Shown here piece by piece: positions 31,451 through 40,400 of a DNA stretch of 40,949 nt; the stretch's first letter is position 1; the number at the start of each line of letters is the position of its first letter. The stretch is taken from the IMG/VR virus record IMGVR_UViG_3300020214_002282, positions 1 through 40,949 of that record. One strand, 5' to 3'. The notes below the pieces were generated by a model. That model saw nothing but the letters and a program-made list of their open reading frames with translations. It made no database searches and was not told where the DNA came from. This DNA is from a virus. Made by a program: the position numbers and the translations under genes.

Positions 31451-31705
31451 CTATCCCACGTTCTTTCGATCAACCCAGTAAACGCCCTCTCCATCATGAA
31501 CTCCAGATCCTTCAACCGCCTCATTCAGTATTGAGACTGCCTGTAGATTTGGATCGTTTCGCCCATGCACGAAATTCAGAATCGTAACGTCGGTTCCCTT
31601 CTGAACGAAATAAAGTCGATCGGTATCGTCCACGGGATAGAAAAAACCTTTCGTCCCCAACGCTGATGGTCTCACCTTACACGCGTTGATGATTTTGCTG
31701 CTCAT
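31451..31705 (-). CDS. Unknown small protein after prkA
   Basis: The product has 84 residues with no recognised family; it has a beta-rich centre (GFFYPVDDTDRLYFVQKGTDVTILNFV). The ATG at 31705 overlaps the stop of prkA (ATGA) and has GGAG six bases upstream. Its translation is coupled to prkA, so it may be tied to the kinase module. No function assigned. Confidence 0.65.
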   Translation of the reverse strand: MSSKIINACKVRPSALGTKGFFYPVDDTDRLYFVQKGTDVTILNFVHGRNDPNLQAVSILNEAVEGSGVHDGEGVYWVDRKNVG

Positions 31706-33627
31706 GAATCTCTCCATAGGTTATTGGACGCGAATGTGATGATCTCCTCGGCGGAGTCGGCAGTATAACCATAATCACGAACCATTGTTTCCACCATCTC
31801 AGAATACTTTTTCTGCTGCTCAGAATCACGGCTCTTGGACTTTGTAACGATGCGCGCCATATCCTTGACAGACGCAATGAGGTAGCCCTCGATCGCCTCC
31901 TTGAGCGGCTCATAGGAGCGGTAGTCGACCTTCTGACCGCGGCGAATCTTGGCAAACATAAATGCGGTAACATCTGACCTGAATCCATCACGGGCGGAAC
32001 CGGTGATTCCAATCTGCTCCTCGATCGACTGCATGAACTTCTCGTCCGGTGCTCTTTCCTCGGAGGTGACCCGATCCTTCAGCTTCTGCTTGGTCGTAAA
32101 AGCCTCAGCATTGTCCATGTAGTTATCGAATAACGACTGAGCCTGCTCCTCGTATGCGGTCACAAACGCTTTCGCAATCTCGCTCTCAAGCATCTTGAGA
32201 TACTCCTCACGGATGGTCTTCTGCAGGATCTCAAGGTAACGCTTCTTCCTCTCATCGTCGACAATCTGCTCTTTCACCTGCTTCGTAAGAGCATCGACAA
32301 CTCGCATAGGCGTGATGAAGTCTTTGTCAGAATCAGACAGAGCAGAATCAAGAGCTTTTGTGATGAAGCGCGTCGAGATGCCGTCCATGCCCTCGTTCTT
32401 TGCCTCATCGCGTAGATCTTTGATATCCACCTTACGGGTACGACCCTTCTCAACCACCTCCTGACCATCGTAGATCTTCATTTTAGTAAGCAGATCTGAC
32501 TTCTGGGAAGGCTTGAGACGGCTCATAACTGAGAACATCGCAGCAAGCTTGATGGTGTGCGGTGCAAGATGAGCCCTAAAGTCAGATCGACGCAGCATTT
32601 TTTCATAGATCTTCATCTCCTGGGTGAGCTCAAGAACGTACGGGACCTCGATCTTCACAACACGATCAAGGATAGCTTCGTTGGTGTGCTCGGACTTGAA
32701 CCTGTTCCATTCAGCCTCGTTACAGTGTGAGATGATCACACCATCGAAGTAGAGCATCGAATTCTTGCCAGGGGTCGGAACGCTCTTCTCCTGGGTCGCT
32801 GTGAGAATCGTGTGGAGGAATTCGATCTCATTCTTGAAGATCTCAACAAACTCTACCACACCACGGTTGCCAACGTTGAAAGCACCGTTGAGGTTAAGGA
32901 CCCGTGGATCATCCTCCGAGTACTTATCGATCTTGGAGATATCCTCGGAACCGATGAGAGCCGAGATGTCCTGCGAATTTGCATCCATCGGAGGAACCAT
33001 GGCGATGCCACGCCGCCCCCGCTGGGAGAAACCGCTCCTGGTAACAGGGAACTTCTCGTATTCACCGTTAAACTCATTCATCAGACGAAAACGGCAAACA
33101 GGACAGAGATCGCCCTCGATATGAACCCCTAACATCTCCTCAATCTTGGGGCGCAGAGACCTCGGTAGGAGGTGCAGGGGCTCCTCCCTAACCGGACACC
33201 CATCCAGGTGGTAGATAGGCTCTGCAGCCCTCTCAAGGGCCTTCTTGACCGCATCGGCCAACGCGCTCTTGCCCGATCCGACAGGACCCATAAGAAGCAG
33301 AACCTGCCGACTTTCTTCGCCTTTCAAGGAGGCTGACTTTAGGAATCGCATGAGCTTCGCGATGACGCGCTCATGACCGTAGAAGTCGTCCTTGAAGTAA
33401 TCATAGATCTTTATCTTATCACTATCAAACAACTTCTTACAGCGTGGATCAGACTCACTAAGCTTGTTGACTCCGAAAGATTCGATCGAATCAACAAGTC
33501 GTTTAGCTGCAAGCTTTGTTATCTCTGGGTTCTTCTGAACGTGATCTAGATACTCGATGAATGTGCCGCCCCACTTCTCTTTCGAGGATTCCTCACGCTG
33601 ATTTTTGATGATGCTAAGAAAGTCCAT
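31702..33627 (-). CDS. prkA: PrkA-family serine protein kinase (YeaG-like)
   Basis: This 641-residue protein matches PrkA/YeaG in length and motifs. It has the family N-terminus ending FYGHERVIAKLMRFLKSAS, then VLLLMGPVGSGKSALADAVKKAL (Walker A, residues 114-121), CPVREEPLHLLP and CPVCRFRL cysteine pairs, and a long AAA-like module with EIPYVLELTQEMKIYEKML-type sequence, followed by the C-terminal kinase-like domain. In E. coli and Bacillus, PrkA works with YeaH and SpoVR under nitrogen stress or sporulation, and is thought to act as an ATP-dependent kinase or protease. Here the three genes occur together. GGAG lies seven bases upstream of the ATG. Confidence 0.93.
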   Translation of the reverse strand: MDFLSIIKNQREESSKEKWGGTFIEYLDHVQKNPEITKLAAKRLVDSIESFGVNKLSESDPRCKKLFDSDKIKIYDYFKDDFYGHERVIAKLMRFLKSASLKGEESRQVLLLMGPVGSGKSALADAVKKALERAAEPIYHLDGCPVREEPLHLLPRSLRPKIEEMLGVHIEGDLCPVCRFRLMNEFNGEYEKFPVTRSGFSQRGRRGIAMVPPMDANSQDISALIGSEDISKIDKYSEDDPRVLNLNGAFNVGNRGVVEFVEIFKNEIEFLHTILTATQEKSVPTPGKNSMLYFDGVIISHCNEAEWNRFKSEHTNEAILDRVVKIEVPYVLELTQEMKIYEKMLRRSDFRAHLAPHTIKLAAMFSVMSRLKPSQKSDLLTKMKIYDGQEVVEKGRTRKVDIKDLRDEAKNEGMDGISTRFITKALDSALSDSDKDFITPMRVVDALTKQVKEQIVDDERKKRYLEILQKTIREEYLKMLESEIAKAFVTAYEEQAQSLFDNYMDNAEAFTTKQKLKDRVTSEERAPDEKFMQSIEEQIGITGSARDGFRSDVTAFMFAKIRRGQKVDYRSYEPLKEAIEGYLIASVKDMARIVTKSKSRDSEQQKKYSEMVETMVRDYGYTADSAEEIITFASNNLWRDS

Positions 33628-33647
33628 CTGCTCTCTCCGTTATTATA

Positions 33648-34961
33648 TTATGATACTTCGAAGGGTTCGTCTTCAATAATTGTGAAAAGTTTCACTGGGC
33701 CTTTCCACAGATCCGCAATCTTCTTGACGCAATTATCAGCGTAATCCAGCTCAAGATCTCGTCCATCATGCTCATGCTGTAGGATCAGGGTATCTTTCCT
33801 GATTTCATCAACATAGATGACTGGGATGGAGTTTCCGCCGATTACACGAGTGAGAGTCTGACGGACCTCCTTCCATCCGTCCTCGTCCGAGATATCACGA
33901 ACAATCCAGTTTGATTTCTCGTCCTTCTCGGGCGAGTAGGTGAACAGCCCAAGCTCCTCGGCAAGCTCATGATCAAGGTACTGCCAGATGAAATTCTCAT
34001 CAGAGCATGATTCGCGCGCGAGAAAGCACTCCTCGATTCCTTTCTCACGCTCAATCTTCTTGAAGATCTCGAATCCAAGATGGTAAGGATTTAACCTACC
34101 GTGCCACGGTCTGATAACGAGATTGTGTGTCTTAAGGAACGGAATATGCATGGAGTCAGGAAGCTCAAGCTCATGGACGATCCTGTAATGCCAGAAGCTA
34201 GCCCAACCCTCATTCATAATCTTTGTTTGGATCTGGGGCCAGAAATACTTCGCCTCCGTCCTGACGATGGAGATCAGATCCTGCTCCCAGGGTTCAAGAC
34301 GCTCAGACCTATCGCTGAGAAATTTAAGAATGTCATACTCAGGTTGTAAGGGCTTCTTGTCAGGATTGAGGTGAAGATATTTCTTTGAATCATCGCGCTT
34401 GAGATCCAGCATCTCTTTCCTGACCTCATCGTCATCACGACGGAACCTCGGCTTACGATCTATCTGATACTGAAGCACGTGGCAGGCATCGATCACTTTC
34501 TCAACGGCCTCGATGCCGATCGATGGATCCTCAACGTAAGATTGGATCCTCTTCTTTGCGTTCCTGAAGCGCTGGACGACATTCGTCGCATCAGTATCAC
34601 GAAATGTTCGATTATTCTTGAAAAAATCAGAGTGACCAACGCAGTGAGCCATGATGAGAATCTGTAGATAGAGTGGATTCTCCTTCATCAGGTAGGCAAT
34701 TGAAGGATCGGAGTTGATGATAAGTTCGTATGGAAGGCCCTCGACGCCCGCGTTGTACATGAAGTGAGTTCGCTCGAACGACTTACCGTATGACCAATGT
34801 CCGTAGTGGCTCGGCATACCGTGATATGACATGTGACCGATCATCTCGCGGTAATCGCACGTCTCATAAGCGATTGGATACCAGTCTAGACCATGTAATC
34901 TTGCGATCTCACAGATTTTCTCGTCCCAAATCTCAAGCGTGCCTATCGTCCAGTCGCTCAA
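33648..34961 (-). CDS. spoVR: SpoVR family protein (YcgB-like)
   Basis: The product has 437 residues. It has the family hallmarks YETCDYREMIGHMSYHGMPS, then HWSYGKSFERTHFMYNAGVEGLPYE, NEGWASFWHY in the middle, and a C-terminal region with LNPYHLGFEIFKKIE. SpoVR proteins are associated with spore cortex formation in Bacillus and with the YeaG-YeaH operon in Proteobacteria; their biochemical activity is unclear. The start is a TTG at 34961 overlapping the stop of the YeaH gene. Members are usually about 460-510 residues, so this is slightly short. Confidence 0.93.
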   Translation of the reverse strand: MSDWTIGTLEIWDEKICEIARLHGLDWYPIAYETCDYREMIGHMSYHGMPSHYGHWSYGKSFERTHFMYNAGVEGLPYELIINSDPSIAYLMKENPLYLQILIMAHCVGHSDFFKNNRTFRDTDATNVVQRFRNAKKRIQSYVEDPSIGIEAVEKVIDACHVLQYQIDRKPRFRRDDDEVRKEMLDLKRDDSKKYLHLNPDKKPLQPEYDILKFLSDRSERLEPWEQDLISIVRTEAKYFWPQIQTKIMNEGWASFWHYRIVHELELPDSMHIPFLKTHNLVIRPWHGRLNPYHLGFEIFKKIEREKGIEECFLARESCSDENFIWQYLDHELAEELGLFTYSPEKDEKSNWIVRDISDEDGWKEVRQTLTRVIGGNSIPVIYVDEIRKDTLILQHEHDGRDLELDYADNCVKKIADLWKGPVKLFTIIEDEPFEVS

Positions 34962-36139
34962 GTCACACCCCCGAACAGCTTTTTGAATGAGGGCCAGATA
35001 TCGCCGGAAGACTTGAGAACAACTGTCTTAAGCTTGTCGTCAGTAATCTGGCTGATCGAGCTCCAGAAAGAGTCTTGCTTGTCAGCCTGCCATGCTACCT
35101 TAGAATCGTCGGGGCAAACCTCACAGTAACATACCATTTGCGAGATTGCAGCGAGAGCTTTGAACGCCTCGATCGCACGGATGTTATCCTCGGACCAGTT
35201 GTCTCCATCGGTGCAATGAAAAGCGTAGACATTCCATGATGACGGATGAAATCTCTTGTTGACGATCTGCAATGCAAGAGCTGGGGCCGACGAGATAAAT
35301 GTTCCACCTGACTCTCCGCGCTTGAAGAATGAATCCTCATCAGTTTCAAATGCCTCGGTGGTGTGACCGATGAAGACAATCTCAACACCCTCGTACTTGT
35401 GGCGGATGAATTGATAGAGGAGAAAGAAGAATGAGCGCGCAAGAAACTTGATGCTCTGGGTCATTGAGCCCGAGACGTCCATCATAAAGAAGATGACGGC
35501 GTTTGTTGCCTCCTTCGGCTTATCCTTAATGTGGTGAAACACCAAATCATTTTCATGAAAAGAAAACTTCTCGTTTCCATTTTCATCAAGCTCGACCGCT
35601 CCAGCTCGACGAGCAGCAGATAATCGTTTGATACGATTTATCATTGATTCGCGCTTATCAAGACGGGGTATGATGCCGCTCGGACGATGACCATGCCGTC
35701 GCCGCTGGTGCTCCTTGATCTCCTTCAACTTCTTCTTGTCGAGATCTGGAAGCCCAAGGGAGTCGAACAGGTAGGTGGCAAGCTCCTCGAGTGTTATCTC
35801 AACATCATAATACTCATCGCCCTTATCCTTGCCTGCCTTGTTGCCGTTTCCTTGCTCCTGCTGTTTCGCACGCTTGATGATCTGACCATTCTCAATGTCT
35901 GCACCTGGAGCAGAGCCGGCCTGCTTATTCTGGTTATTTGCGCCATAGACGAACTGCCACTCTTTGATACCCTTAACTGGAATCTTGATCTTCTTCTTAC
36001 CATCCTGTCCGATGATTGATTCCTCGGACACGATGTTATGAATACCGTCCCTGATCGCTTTCTCTATCTTCTGCTTATGACGCGAGCGATCAGAGGCCGA
36101 TCGATCCGCCGATGCTTCGTGTTGTTTGAAGATAGACAA
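34958..36139 (-). CDS. yeaH: YeaH/YhbH family protein (DUF444, VWA-like)
   Basis: The product has 393 residues. The N-terminus with SADRSASDRSRHKQKIEKAIRD matches the DUF444 start. The second half has FFMMDVSGSMTQSIKFLARSFF (a MIDAS-like DxSxS, Asp 221) and YAFHCTDGDNW, the metal-binding von Willebrand A-like fold. Family partners are PrkA and SpoVR. The start is a TTG at 36139 with GAGG six bases upstream, four bases after the stop of the Nudix gene. Mid-protein low-complexity (KQQEQGNGNKAGKDKGD) is typical. Confidence 0.93.
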   Translation of the reverse strand: MSIFKQHEASADRSASDRSRHKQKIEKAIRDGIHNIVSEESIIGQDGKKKIKIPVKGIKEWQFVYGANNQNKQAGSAPGADIENGQIIKRAKQQEQGNGNKAGKDKGDEYYDVEITLEELATYLFDSLGLPDLDKKKLKEIKEHQRRRHGHRPSGIIPRLDKRESMINRIKRLSAARRAGAVELDENGNEKFSFHENDLVFHHIKDKPKEATNAVIFFMMDVSGSMTQSIKFLARSFFFLLYQFIRHKYEGVEIVFIGHTTEAFETDEDSFFKRGESGGTFISSAPALALQIVNKRFHPSSWNVYAFHCTDGDNWSEDNIRAIEAFKALAAISQMVCYCEVCPDDSKVAWQADKQDSFWSSISQITDDKLKTVVLKSSGDIWPSFKKLFGGVT

Positions 36140-36142
36140 CGT

Positions 36143-36574
36143 TTACCTCTCACGCTCTACAATTTGTTGTGCCCAATCAATCACGCTGATAAGATACGGA
36201 TAGCAACGGCGTCGCATATCATCCCAGCCGAGCCAATGGTAGCTGTCATGCTCATACAGCATAGTCTCAGGATTCGGACGTATAATGGGCTCCTGCTCGG
36301 TGGTTGCAAGGTAGATTACGATGTCTTTATGCTTACGTTCTGAGAAATACGAGGTATCTCCCCACGGCATATCGACAGCAGGATCCACCGAGACCCCCGC
36401 CTCCTCCTCACATTCACGTATAGCAGCCTCTAGATCTCCCTCACCGGCCTCCACGTGTCCTTTTGGGATATCGATCTTACCCCAAACGCGAAGACCCAGG
36501 ACCTTCCACGAAGGTCCGTGCCGCCTCACCACGATGAAGCCAGCGGACCGTGCTTTTTCTTTCATCACTCGCAT
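36143..36574 (-). CDS. Nudix hydrolase
   Basis: The product has 143 residues. The Nudix box GHVEAGEGDLEAAIRECEEEAGV is complete (G-x5-E-x7-R-E-x-x-E-E-x-G-U), and the preceding KIDIPKG and following TTEQE are usual. The family hydrolyses nucleoside diphosphates linked to another moiety; the SAGFIVVRRHG start and length resemble Ap4A-type hydrolases, but the substrate is not determined. The ATG at 36574 starts a gene that ends four bases before yeaH, so it probably shares a transcript with the PrkA module. Confidence 0.88.
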   Translation of the reverse strand: MRVMKEKARSAGFIVVRRHGPSWKVLGLRVWGKIDIPKGHVEAGEGDLEAAIRECEEEAGVSVDPAVDMPWGDTSYFSERKHKDIVIYLATTEQEPIIRPNPETMLYEHDSYHWLGWDDMRRRCYPYLISVIDWAQQIVERER

Positions 36575-36594
36575 GGTTAATAGTAAGTAGTTCG

Positions 36595-36939
36595 TTAGCG
36601 AGAGTAATCATCGTCCAACCTGATCACGTCATCTAATTCAGCGGTCGACACTTCAATGAGAGAGACATCATCGTTGTAAGCGCAGAACCTGTGAATTGTT
36701 CCAGGAGCAACGTGGAATGTGCTACCAGAAGCGCACTGCTCCGCGCGAAATCCATGTTCATTGGGCTGACCAATTTCTACTGTTACGATTCCGGACAAAA
36801 CACGAATCGTCTCTTCCTTCTTCTCATGATACTGCCGGCTCAGCCGATGACCCTTGAGGATGTAGAGCAGCTTACCTGCGTATCTCGACGTCTCAGCCCA
36901 GATCTCCTCATGTCCCCATGGCTTTTTAACGATTCTCAT
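36595..36939 (-). CDS. Mannose-6-phosphate isomerase-type cupin
   Basis: This 114-residue single-domain cupin has KKPWGHEEIWAET, LSRQYHEKKEETIRVLSG (metal-binding His and Glu) and TFHVAPGTIHRFCA, the layout of the C-terminal cupin of type II mannose-6-phosphate isomerase/GDP-mannose pyrophosphorylase. It may interconvert fructose- and mannose-6-phosphate and feed GDP-mannose to gmd in the sugar block; that link is inference. It could also be a non-catalytic cupin. Confidence 0.85.
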   Translation of the reverse strand: MRIVKKPWGHEEIWAETSRYAGKLLYILKGHRLSRQYHEKKEETIRVLSGIVTVEIGQPNEHGFRAEQCASGSTFHVAPGTIHRFCAYNDDVSLIEVSTAELDDVIRLDDDYSR

Positions 36940-36963
36940 AGAATAGATTGTATGAATTCAAGA

Positions 36964-37434
36964 TCAACGATAAATCTTATCTTTGCCAACTTTTTGGGCA
37001 TAAAAGCTCAGCAGCGAGCCTGCCGCAACATTCGCGTGCCATTCGGTCGGATCCAGGTAATGCTGCTTCATCTGCTTCGGCACCAAATCGAGCTCGCACT
37101 GCCTGAGATGATACATCTCATGGGCGATTGAGCGCAGTATATCAACAAGCGCACGCTGATGACAATATATCCTGATGTTATTACGATCAAAGTCACAGAT
37201 TGCGGTCGTAACTATCTTTGATTTTTTCCTATCACTGCTAAGATAGCACTCGTAGCTTTCTGCCAGATCGAGCATGTTCGCGCACATATCGCAAAAATCA
37301 AAAATTAACTTTTGATCTTGCTTATCAATGTGTAGACCCTTCGAGATCATAACGGTCATGGTGCGAACGCGATTATTATCGAACCCATTCTCGAGTTTAC
37401 GCATCAGTTCTTTTAGAAGCTGCACACGTTTCAT
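36964..37434 (-). CDS. Predicted zinc metallopeptidase (HExxH)
   Basis: The product has 156 residues. The motif SIAHEMYHLRQ around residue 108 is HExxH, and EWHANVAAG about 25 residues later may supply the third ligand. The N-terminal half is helical and basic. It fits small phage or SprT/YgjP-like zinc proteases. No signal peptide is seen, so it probably acts in the cytoplasm. Its target is unknown. Confidence 0.76.
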   Translation of the reverse strand: MKRVQLLKELMRKLENGFDNNRVRTMTVMISKGLHIDKQDQKLIFDFCDMCANMLDLAESYECYLSSDRKKSKIVTTAICDFDRNNIRIYCHQRALVDILRSIAHEMYHLRQCELDLVPKQMKQHYLDPTEWHANVAAGSLLSFYAQKVGKDKIYR

Positions 37435-37445
37435 GCAGCTAAGTA

Positions 37446-37940
37446 TTACTGCCGGTTCTTTAAAGAGGCCGTAAGTTGAGATGACGACTGAATCTTACCG
37501 CCACCAACGTTGAAGATCACCCTGGTTCCGATCAGCTCGCAAAGCTCAAATTCAGGAACATTCGCTGCAGCATCACGATCACCGCCCTTGGTGAATGCAA
37601 ACGGCCTTAGAATCTCAAGCGCGCCCGTAACCGTCTGCCCGCCATCGTCCCAAGGAATGACGTAATCGACCCCGCGGACACCCGCGATGATCTCAAGGCG
37701 TTCGGCCTCAGGCATAAAGGCGAATCCTTTCTTACGCATGAGAAACCCATCGCCGTTAACAATAACGGCCAGTTTAAACTTGGGACCCGACCTTCGAACG
37801 ATGTCAGCTGAATCGATCAAACACCTGAGATGTCCAACATGCATAGGGTCAAAACCACCAGACGTTACGATAAGTTTTTCATCGTAAATATCAATTTGAT
37901 GCTTGAGATCCTGGGCGCTATTCAAAATGGTCGCTATCAT
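37446..37940 (-). CDS. Cytidylyltransferase-like nucleotidyltransferase
   Basis: This 164-residue protein has VTSGGFDPMHVGHLRCLIDSADI, the HxGH nucleotide motif of the cytidylyltransferase/RfaE-C superfamily, with a later RKKGFAFMPEAERLEIIAGV that fits the S-x-x-x-R/K loop region. In full pathways such enzymes activate glycerol-3-phosphate, heptose-1-phosphate or ethanolamine. Which of these it uses is not visible. The ATG has AGGAG five bases upstream. Confidence 0.82.
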   Translation of the reverse strand: MIATILNSAQDLKHQIDIYDEKLIVTSGGFDPMHVGHLRCLIDSADIVRRSGPKFKLAVIVNGDGFLMRKKGFAFMPEAERLEIIAGVRGVDYVIPWDDGGQTVTGALEILRPFAFTKGGDRDAAANVPEFELCELIGTRVIFNVGGGKIQSSSQLTASLKNRQ

Positions 37941-37948
37941 CTAAGCTC

Positions 37949-39589
37949 CTACGCGTTGTGAACAGAGTCACGAAAAGATTCTGGAAATAGATTACGCTGC
38001 TGACCGTAAAATCTATTCCAGTCGGAGTCTAAAATATAGGACACGGCGTGATCGTCGGCGGAGCGGATCGAACGTCCGAGAGACTGGATAATAGTCTTCG
38101 CCGTCTGAAGAGGATACCACCAGTTCCATTTCCGCATCCGTTTCTGGACCAGCTTGTCTCCAAGATAAGGATACGGAACCTTGCAGATAATCTGGAAGCG
38201 ACTGAGATCACCCTTCAAATCAACACCCTCAGTCATGGATGGGGTCACGAGGACAGTCGGTTCCTTGCTGCTGAGATGCTGGTTCAACGCATCCTCACGA
38301 TTCTCCGATTTATGGGTAAGAAGACGTTTGCTTCTGACGTTCTTCATGATGTAGTTAGCGACCTTGTAGGAATGACAGTGAATGATTCCTTTCTCTTTCG
38401 GGTGAGCAGCTATGATCTGTCGAACAGCCTCTGCAAGCTTTGGCAGAGTATTGTCAATCTCTCCCGCGCTCATCTTTCCGATCGAACTCACAAGCACGGG
38501 TCGATTCTCTACTGGGAATGGAGAAGGAAGGGTGATAAACGCCGAGTCCTCGAGCGGGATTCCGAGACTCTCACAAAAGGCTCGCTGGTCGAGGATCGTT
38601 GCTGAGAGCATCAACACCTTACGCCCAAACCTGAGCAGAGCTTGATCAGAGTAAGGGGAAACGTCAATGGGCTTGAACTCGAGGCGACGGGTCTTCTGAT
38701 CCTCCGTCTCCATTACGCTGAGGACCCAGTTGTCCTCATCGAACAGCTCGATGAACCGATTCACCTTACACAGATGCTTATCGAGCATCTCGATCTGCCG
38801 GGAGAGGGAGTCGAACTCCTTCACCTTCTCGCGCAGTCCCGCATGCTGCTCGAACATCGCCTCGATGTGCTTCAGGTGGGACGACAGCTTCACGATGTAG
38901 ACATTCTTGATCCAATCGAACGCAGCACGCTCGGTGGTGAGCGTCTTTGGCATCTGCAGGTTGAGGACGGTTTGTGCGAACCTTTCTGAGACAGAGACCT
39001 CAATAAACTTGCTCAGCTCGCCATCGATGTTATGAGCCTCGTCGATCACAAGGACATCACGTGGTAGAAGCTTACCAGCGTATGTTGTCTCAGCGAGAAA
39101 ATAGCTAAAGTTCGTGATGGATTCGGGAGATTCCATGAATTTCCCCTTCTCCTCCTTGTAGTTGCAGCTGAAGGCGCAGGTGCGAAAGAATCTGGACGTC
39201 TTGTCCTGCTCTAGACGTAGGAGTCGCTGACCCTCACTGCAGGACTGCTTTTTATGGTATTTGCACTGGTAGTTCGAGCTCGACTTGATTGAGGTCATCG
39301 GACCCTTGCACCCGCCGAAGTCATCGAGGTACTGCTCCTGGAGGATCTTCTGGGTCGTTAGGAAGTACGATCCCGGTTTGTAATCATCATTCTTCCGCAT
39401 CCAGCTACCGAGAGCCCGGGAGATCGTGACACCGATCGCCGACTTACCTCCGCCGGTCCCAATTTCGCAAATGACAAATTTCTTATTGAGGTTCACGAAT
39501 TGTTCAAGAGCAAAATTGATCGTTGTCTCTTGCTCAGGACGAATTTCCAAAAATGGAAAAAATTGTCGCCAGCTATCAGTGTTAATCAC
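37949..39589 (-). CDS. DinG/XPD-like DNA helicase, superfamily 2 with Fe-S cysteines
   Basis: The product has 546 residues. It has FVICEIGTGGGKSAIGV (Walker A, motif I), VLVIDEAHNIDG (DEAH box, motif II), VLMLSATILDQRAF (motif III), GIIHCHSYKVANY (motif IV), TPSMTEGVDLKGD (motif V) and QSLGRSIRSADDH (motif VI). Between motifs I and II are at least five cysteines in the GGCKGP...YQCKYHKKQSC...RTCAFSC region, fitting the iron-sulfur domain of XPD/DinG 5'-3' helicases. The start is a GTG at 39589 with GGAG five bases upstream. A role in phage recombination or repair is likely. Confidence 0.93.
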   Translation of the reverse strand: MINTDSWRQFFPFLEIRPEQETTINFALEQFVNLNKKFVICEIGTGGGKSAIGVTISRALGSWMRKNDDYKPGSYFLTTQKILQEQYLDDFGGCKGPMTSIKSSSNYQCKYHKKQSCSEGQRLLRLEQDKTSRFFRTCAFSCNYKEEKGKFMESPESITNFSYFLAETTYAGKLLPRDVLVIDEAHNIDGELSKFIEVSVSERFAQTVLNLQMPKTLTTERAAFDWIKNVYIVKLSSHLKHIEAMFEQHAGLREKVKEFDSLSRQIEMLDKHLCKVNRFIELFDEDNWVLSVMETEDQKTRRLEFKPIDVSPYSDQALLRFGRKVLMLSATILDQRAFCESLGIPLEDSAFITLPSPFPVENRPVLVSSIGKMSAGEIDNTLPKLAEAVRQIIAAHPKEKGIIHCHSYKVANYIMKNVRSKRLLTHKSENREDALNQHLSSKEPTVLVTPSMTEGVDLKGDLSRFQIICKVPYPYLGDKLVQKRMRKWNWWYPLQTAKTIIQSLGRSIRSADDHAVSYILDSDWNRFYGQQRNLFPESFRDSVHNA

Positions 39590-39699
39590 TTGTTCTCCGA
39601 AAGTAATTTAAAGCTTTTGAATGAAAACGACGCTATGCTCAATTACGCTCGATTGCGTCACGTTGCTGATCGCGGATAACGATGAAAAGGAAGCAACTC
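39590..39699. other. 110-base gap upstream of the helicase gene
   Basis: This gap separates the small membrane-protein gene from the helicase. On the minus strand I see no strong promoter; a TTTAAAT block lies near 39605-39615. A 36-codon plus-strand frame from 39622 overlaps the neighbouring gene and has no ribosome site. Nothing here is well supported. Confidence 0.3.
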
Positions 39700-40053
39700 T
39701 TATGCTGGATCATCTTTCTTATCCTTCTTAAACTGGATGATATTGCTGCTGTCTGGATCGACCAGGTGAAATATCGGTGCAGGACGAACCTTGCCTACGA
39801 CGAGCTCCGCATGCTCACGAAACGTTCGGGTACGGCAGCTCCACGTCTGATCTCGATCATCGATCGCCTCGTAGTAGACGTAGCTTCTCCCGGCGCGTAC
39901 CACGATAACATCACCAACGCCAGGTAGCTTCCATACCTGCCCAGGCAGGATCGGCGGAGTTCTAGGACCGCCGATCCTGATGACATACGAGATACCAAGC
40001 GCCAGTCCGATGCAGTAGGCTACCAGCGTGACTATGAGTTGGAAAAACTTCAT
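39700..40053 (-). CDS. Small membrane-anchored protein
   Basis: The product has 117 residues. The first 27 residues (FFQLIVTLVAYCIGLALGISYV) are hydrophobic and could be a signal anchor. The remainder has a small beta-rich domain with LPGQVWKLPGVGDVIVVRAGRSYVYYEAI and a charged C-terminus. I do not recognise the family. Its role is unknown. Confidence 0.65.
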   Translation of the reverse strand: MKFFQLIVTLVAYCIGLALGISYVIRIGGPRTPPILPGQVWKLPGVGDVIVVRAGRSYVYYEAIDDRDQTWSCRTRTFREHAELVVGKVRPAPIFHLVDPDSSNIIQFKKDKKDDPA

Positions 40054-40084
40054 ACGCTTTCCAAAATTTTACAGCAGCGGACCT

Positions 40085-40099
40085 AAAAGAGCAAGCTCT
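40085..40099 (-). terminator. Weak hairpin with T-run after 40098-40400 gene
   Basis: On the minus strand AGAG-CTTG-CTCT is followed by TTTT, overlapping the stop codon of the preceding gene. The stem has only four to five base pairs, so this is at best a weak terminator. Confidence 0.3.
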
Positions 40100-40400
40100 A
40101 CTTGAACTTGGGCTTATTTGGATTGAACCCAGGCGTGCCGAGCAGGGTCTTGTAGGCTCGTTCCGCCTTATCGCGAGCCCAGAACATCGCATCATGCTCC
40201 GACTTAAAGCGGCGGGCGGGCGTCGAGAGATCATCACGATCCTCAACCTTCACCTGGGCGATATAGACCCCGCCGACCGGATCGGCGGTAATTATCACGT
40301 GAATACCTGGATAGTCGCGCCAGTTGAGCGGATCGGGACGCGGGGACTCAAGGTCACGACCGAGCTCCTCATGGATCAATGCCCTGAGCAGGTCAATCAT
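40098..40400 (-). CDS. Unknown small protein
   Basis: The product has 100 residues: LLRALIHEELGRDLESPRPD, then a beta segment GIHVIITADPVGGVYIAQVKVEDRD, then an HDAMFWARDKAERAYKTLL helix. No family recognised. The ATG at 40400 overlaps the stop of the gene at 40397 (ATGA). A phage-specific small protein is the best that can be said. Confidence 0.65.
   Translation of the reverse strand: MIDLLRALIHEELGRDLESPRPDPLNWRDYPGIHVIITADPVGGVYIAQVKVEDRDDLSTPARRFKSEHDAMFWARDKAERAYKTLLGTPGFNPNKPKFK

Noticed and set aside
39622-39732. Short plus-strand frame of 36 codons
   Set aside because: It overlaps the end of a better gene on the other strand and has no ribosome-binding site.
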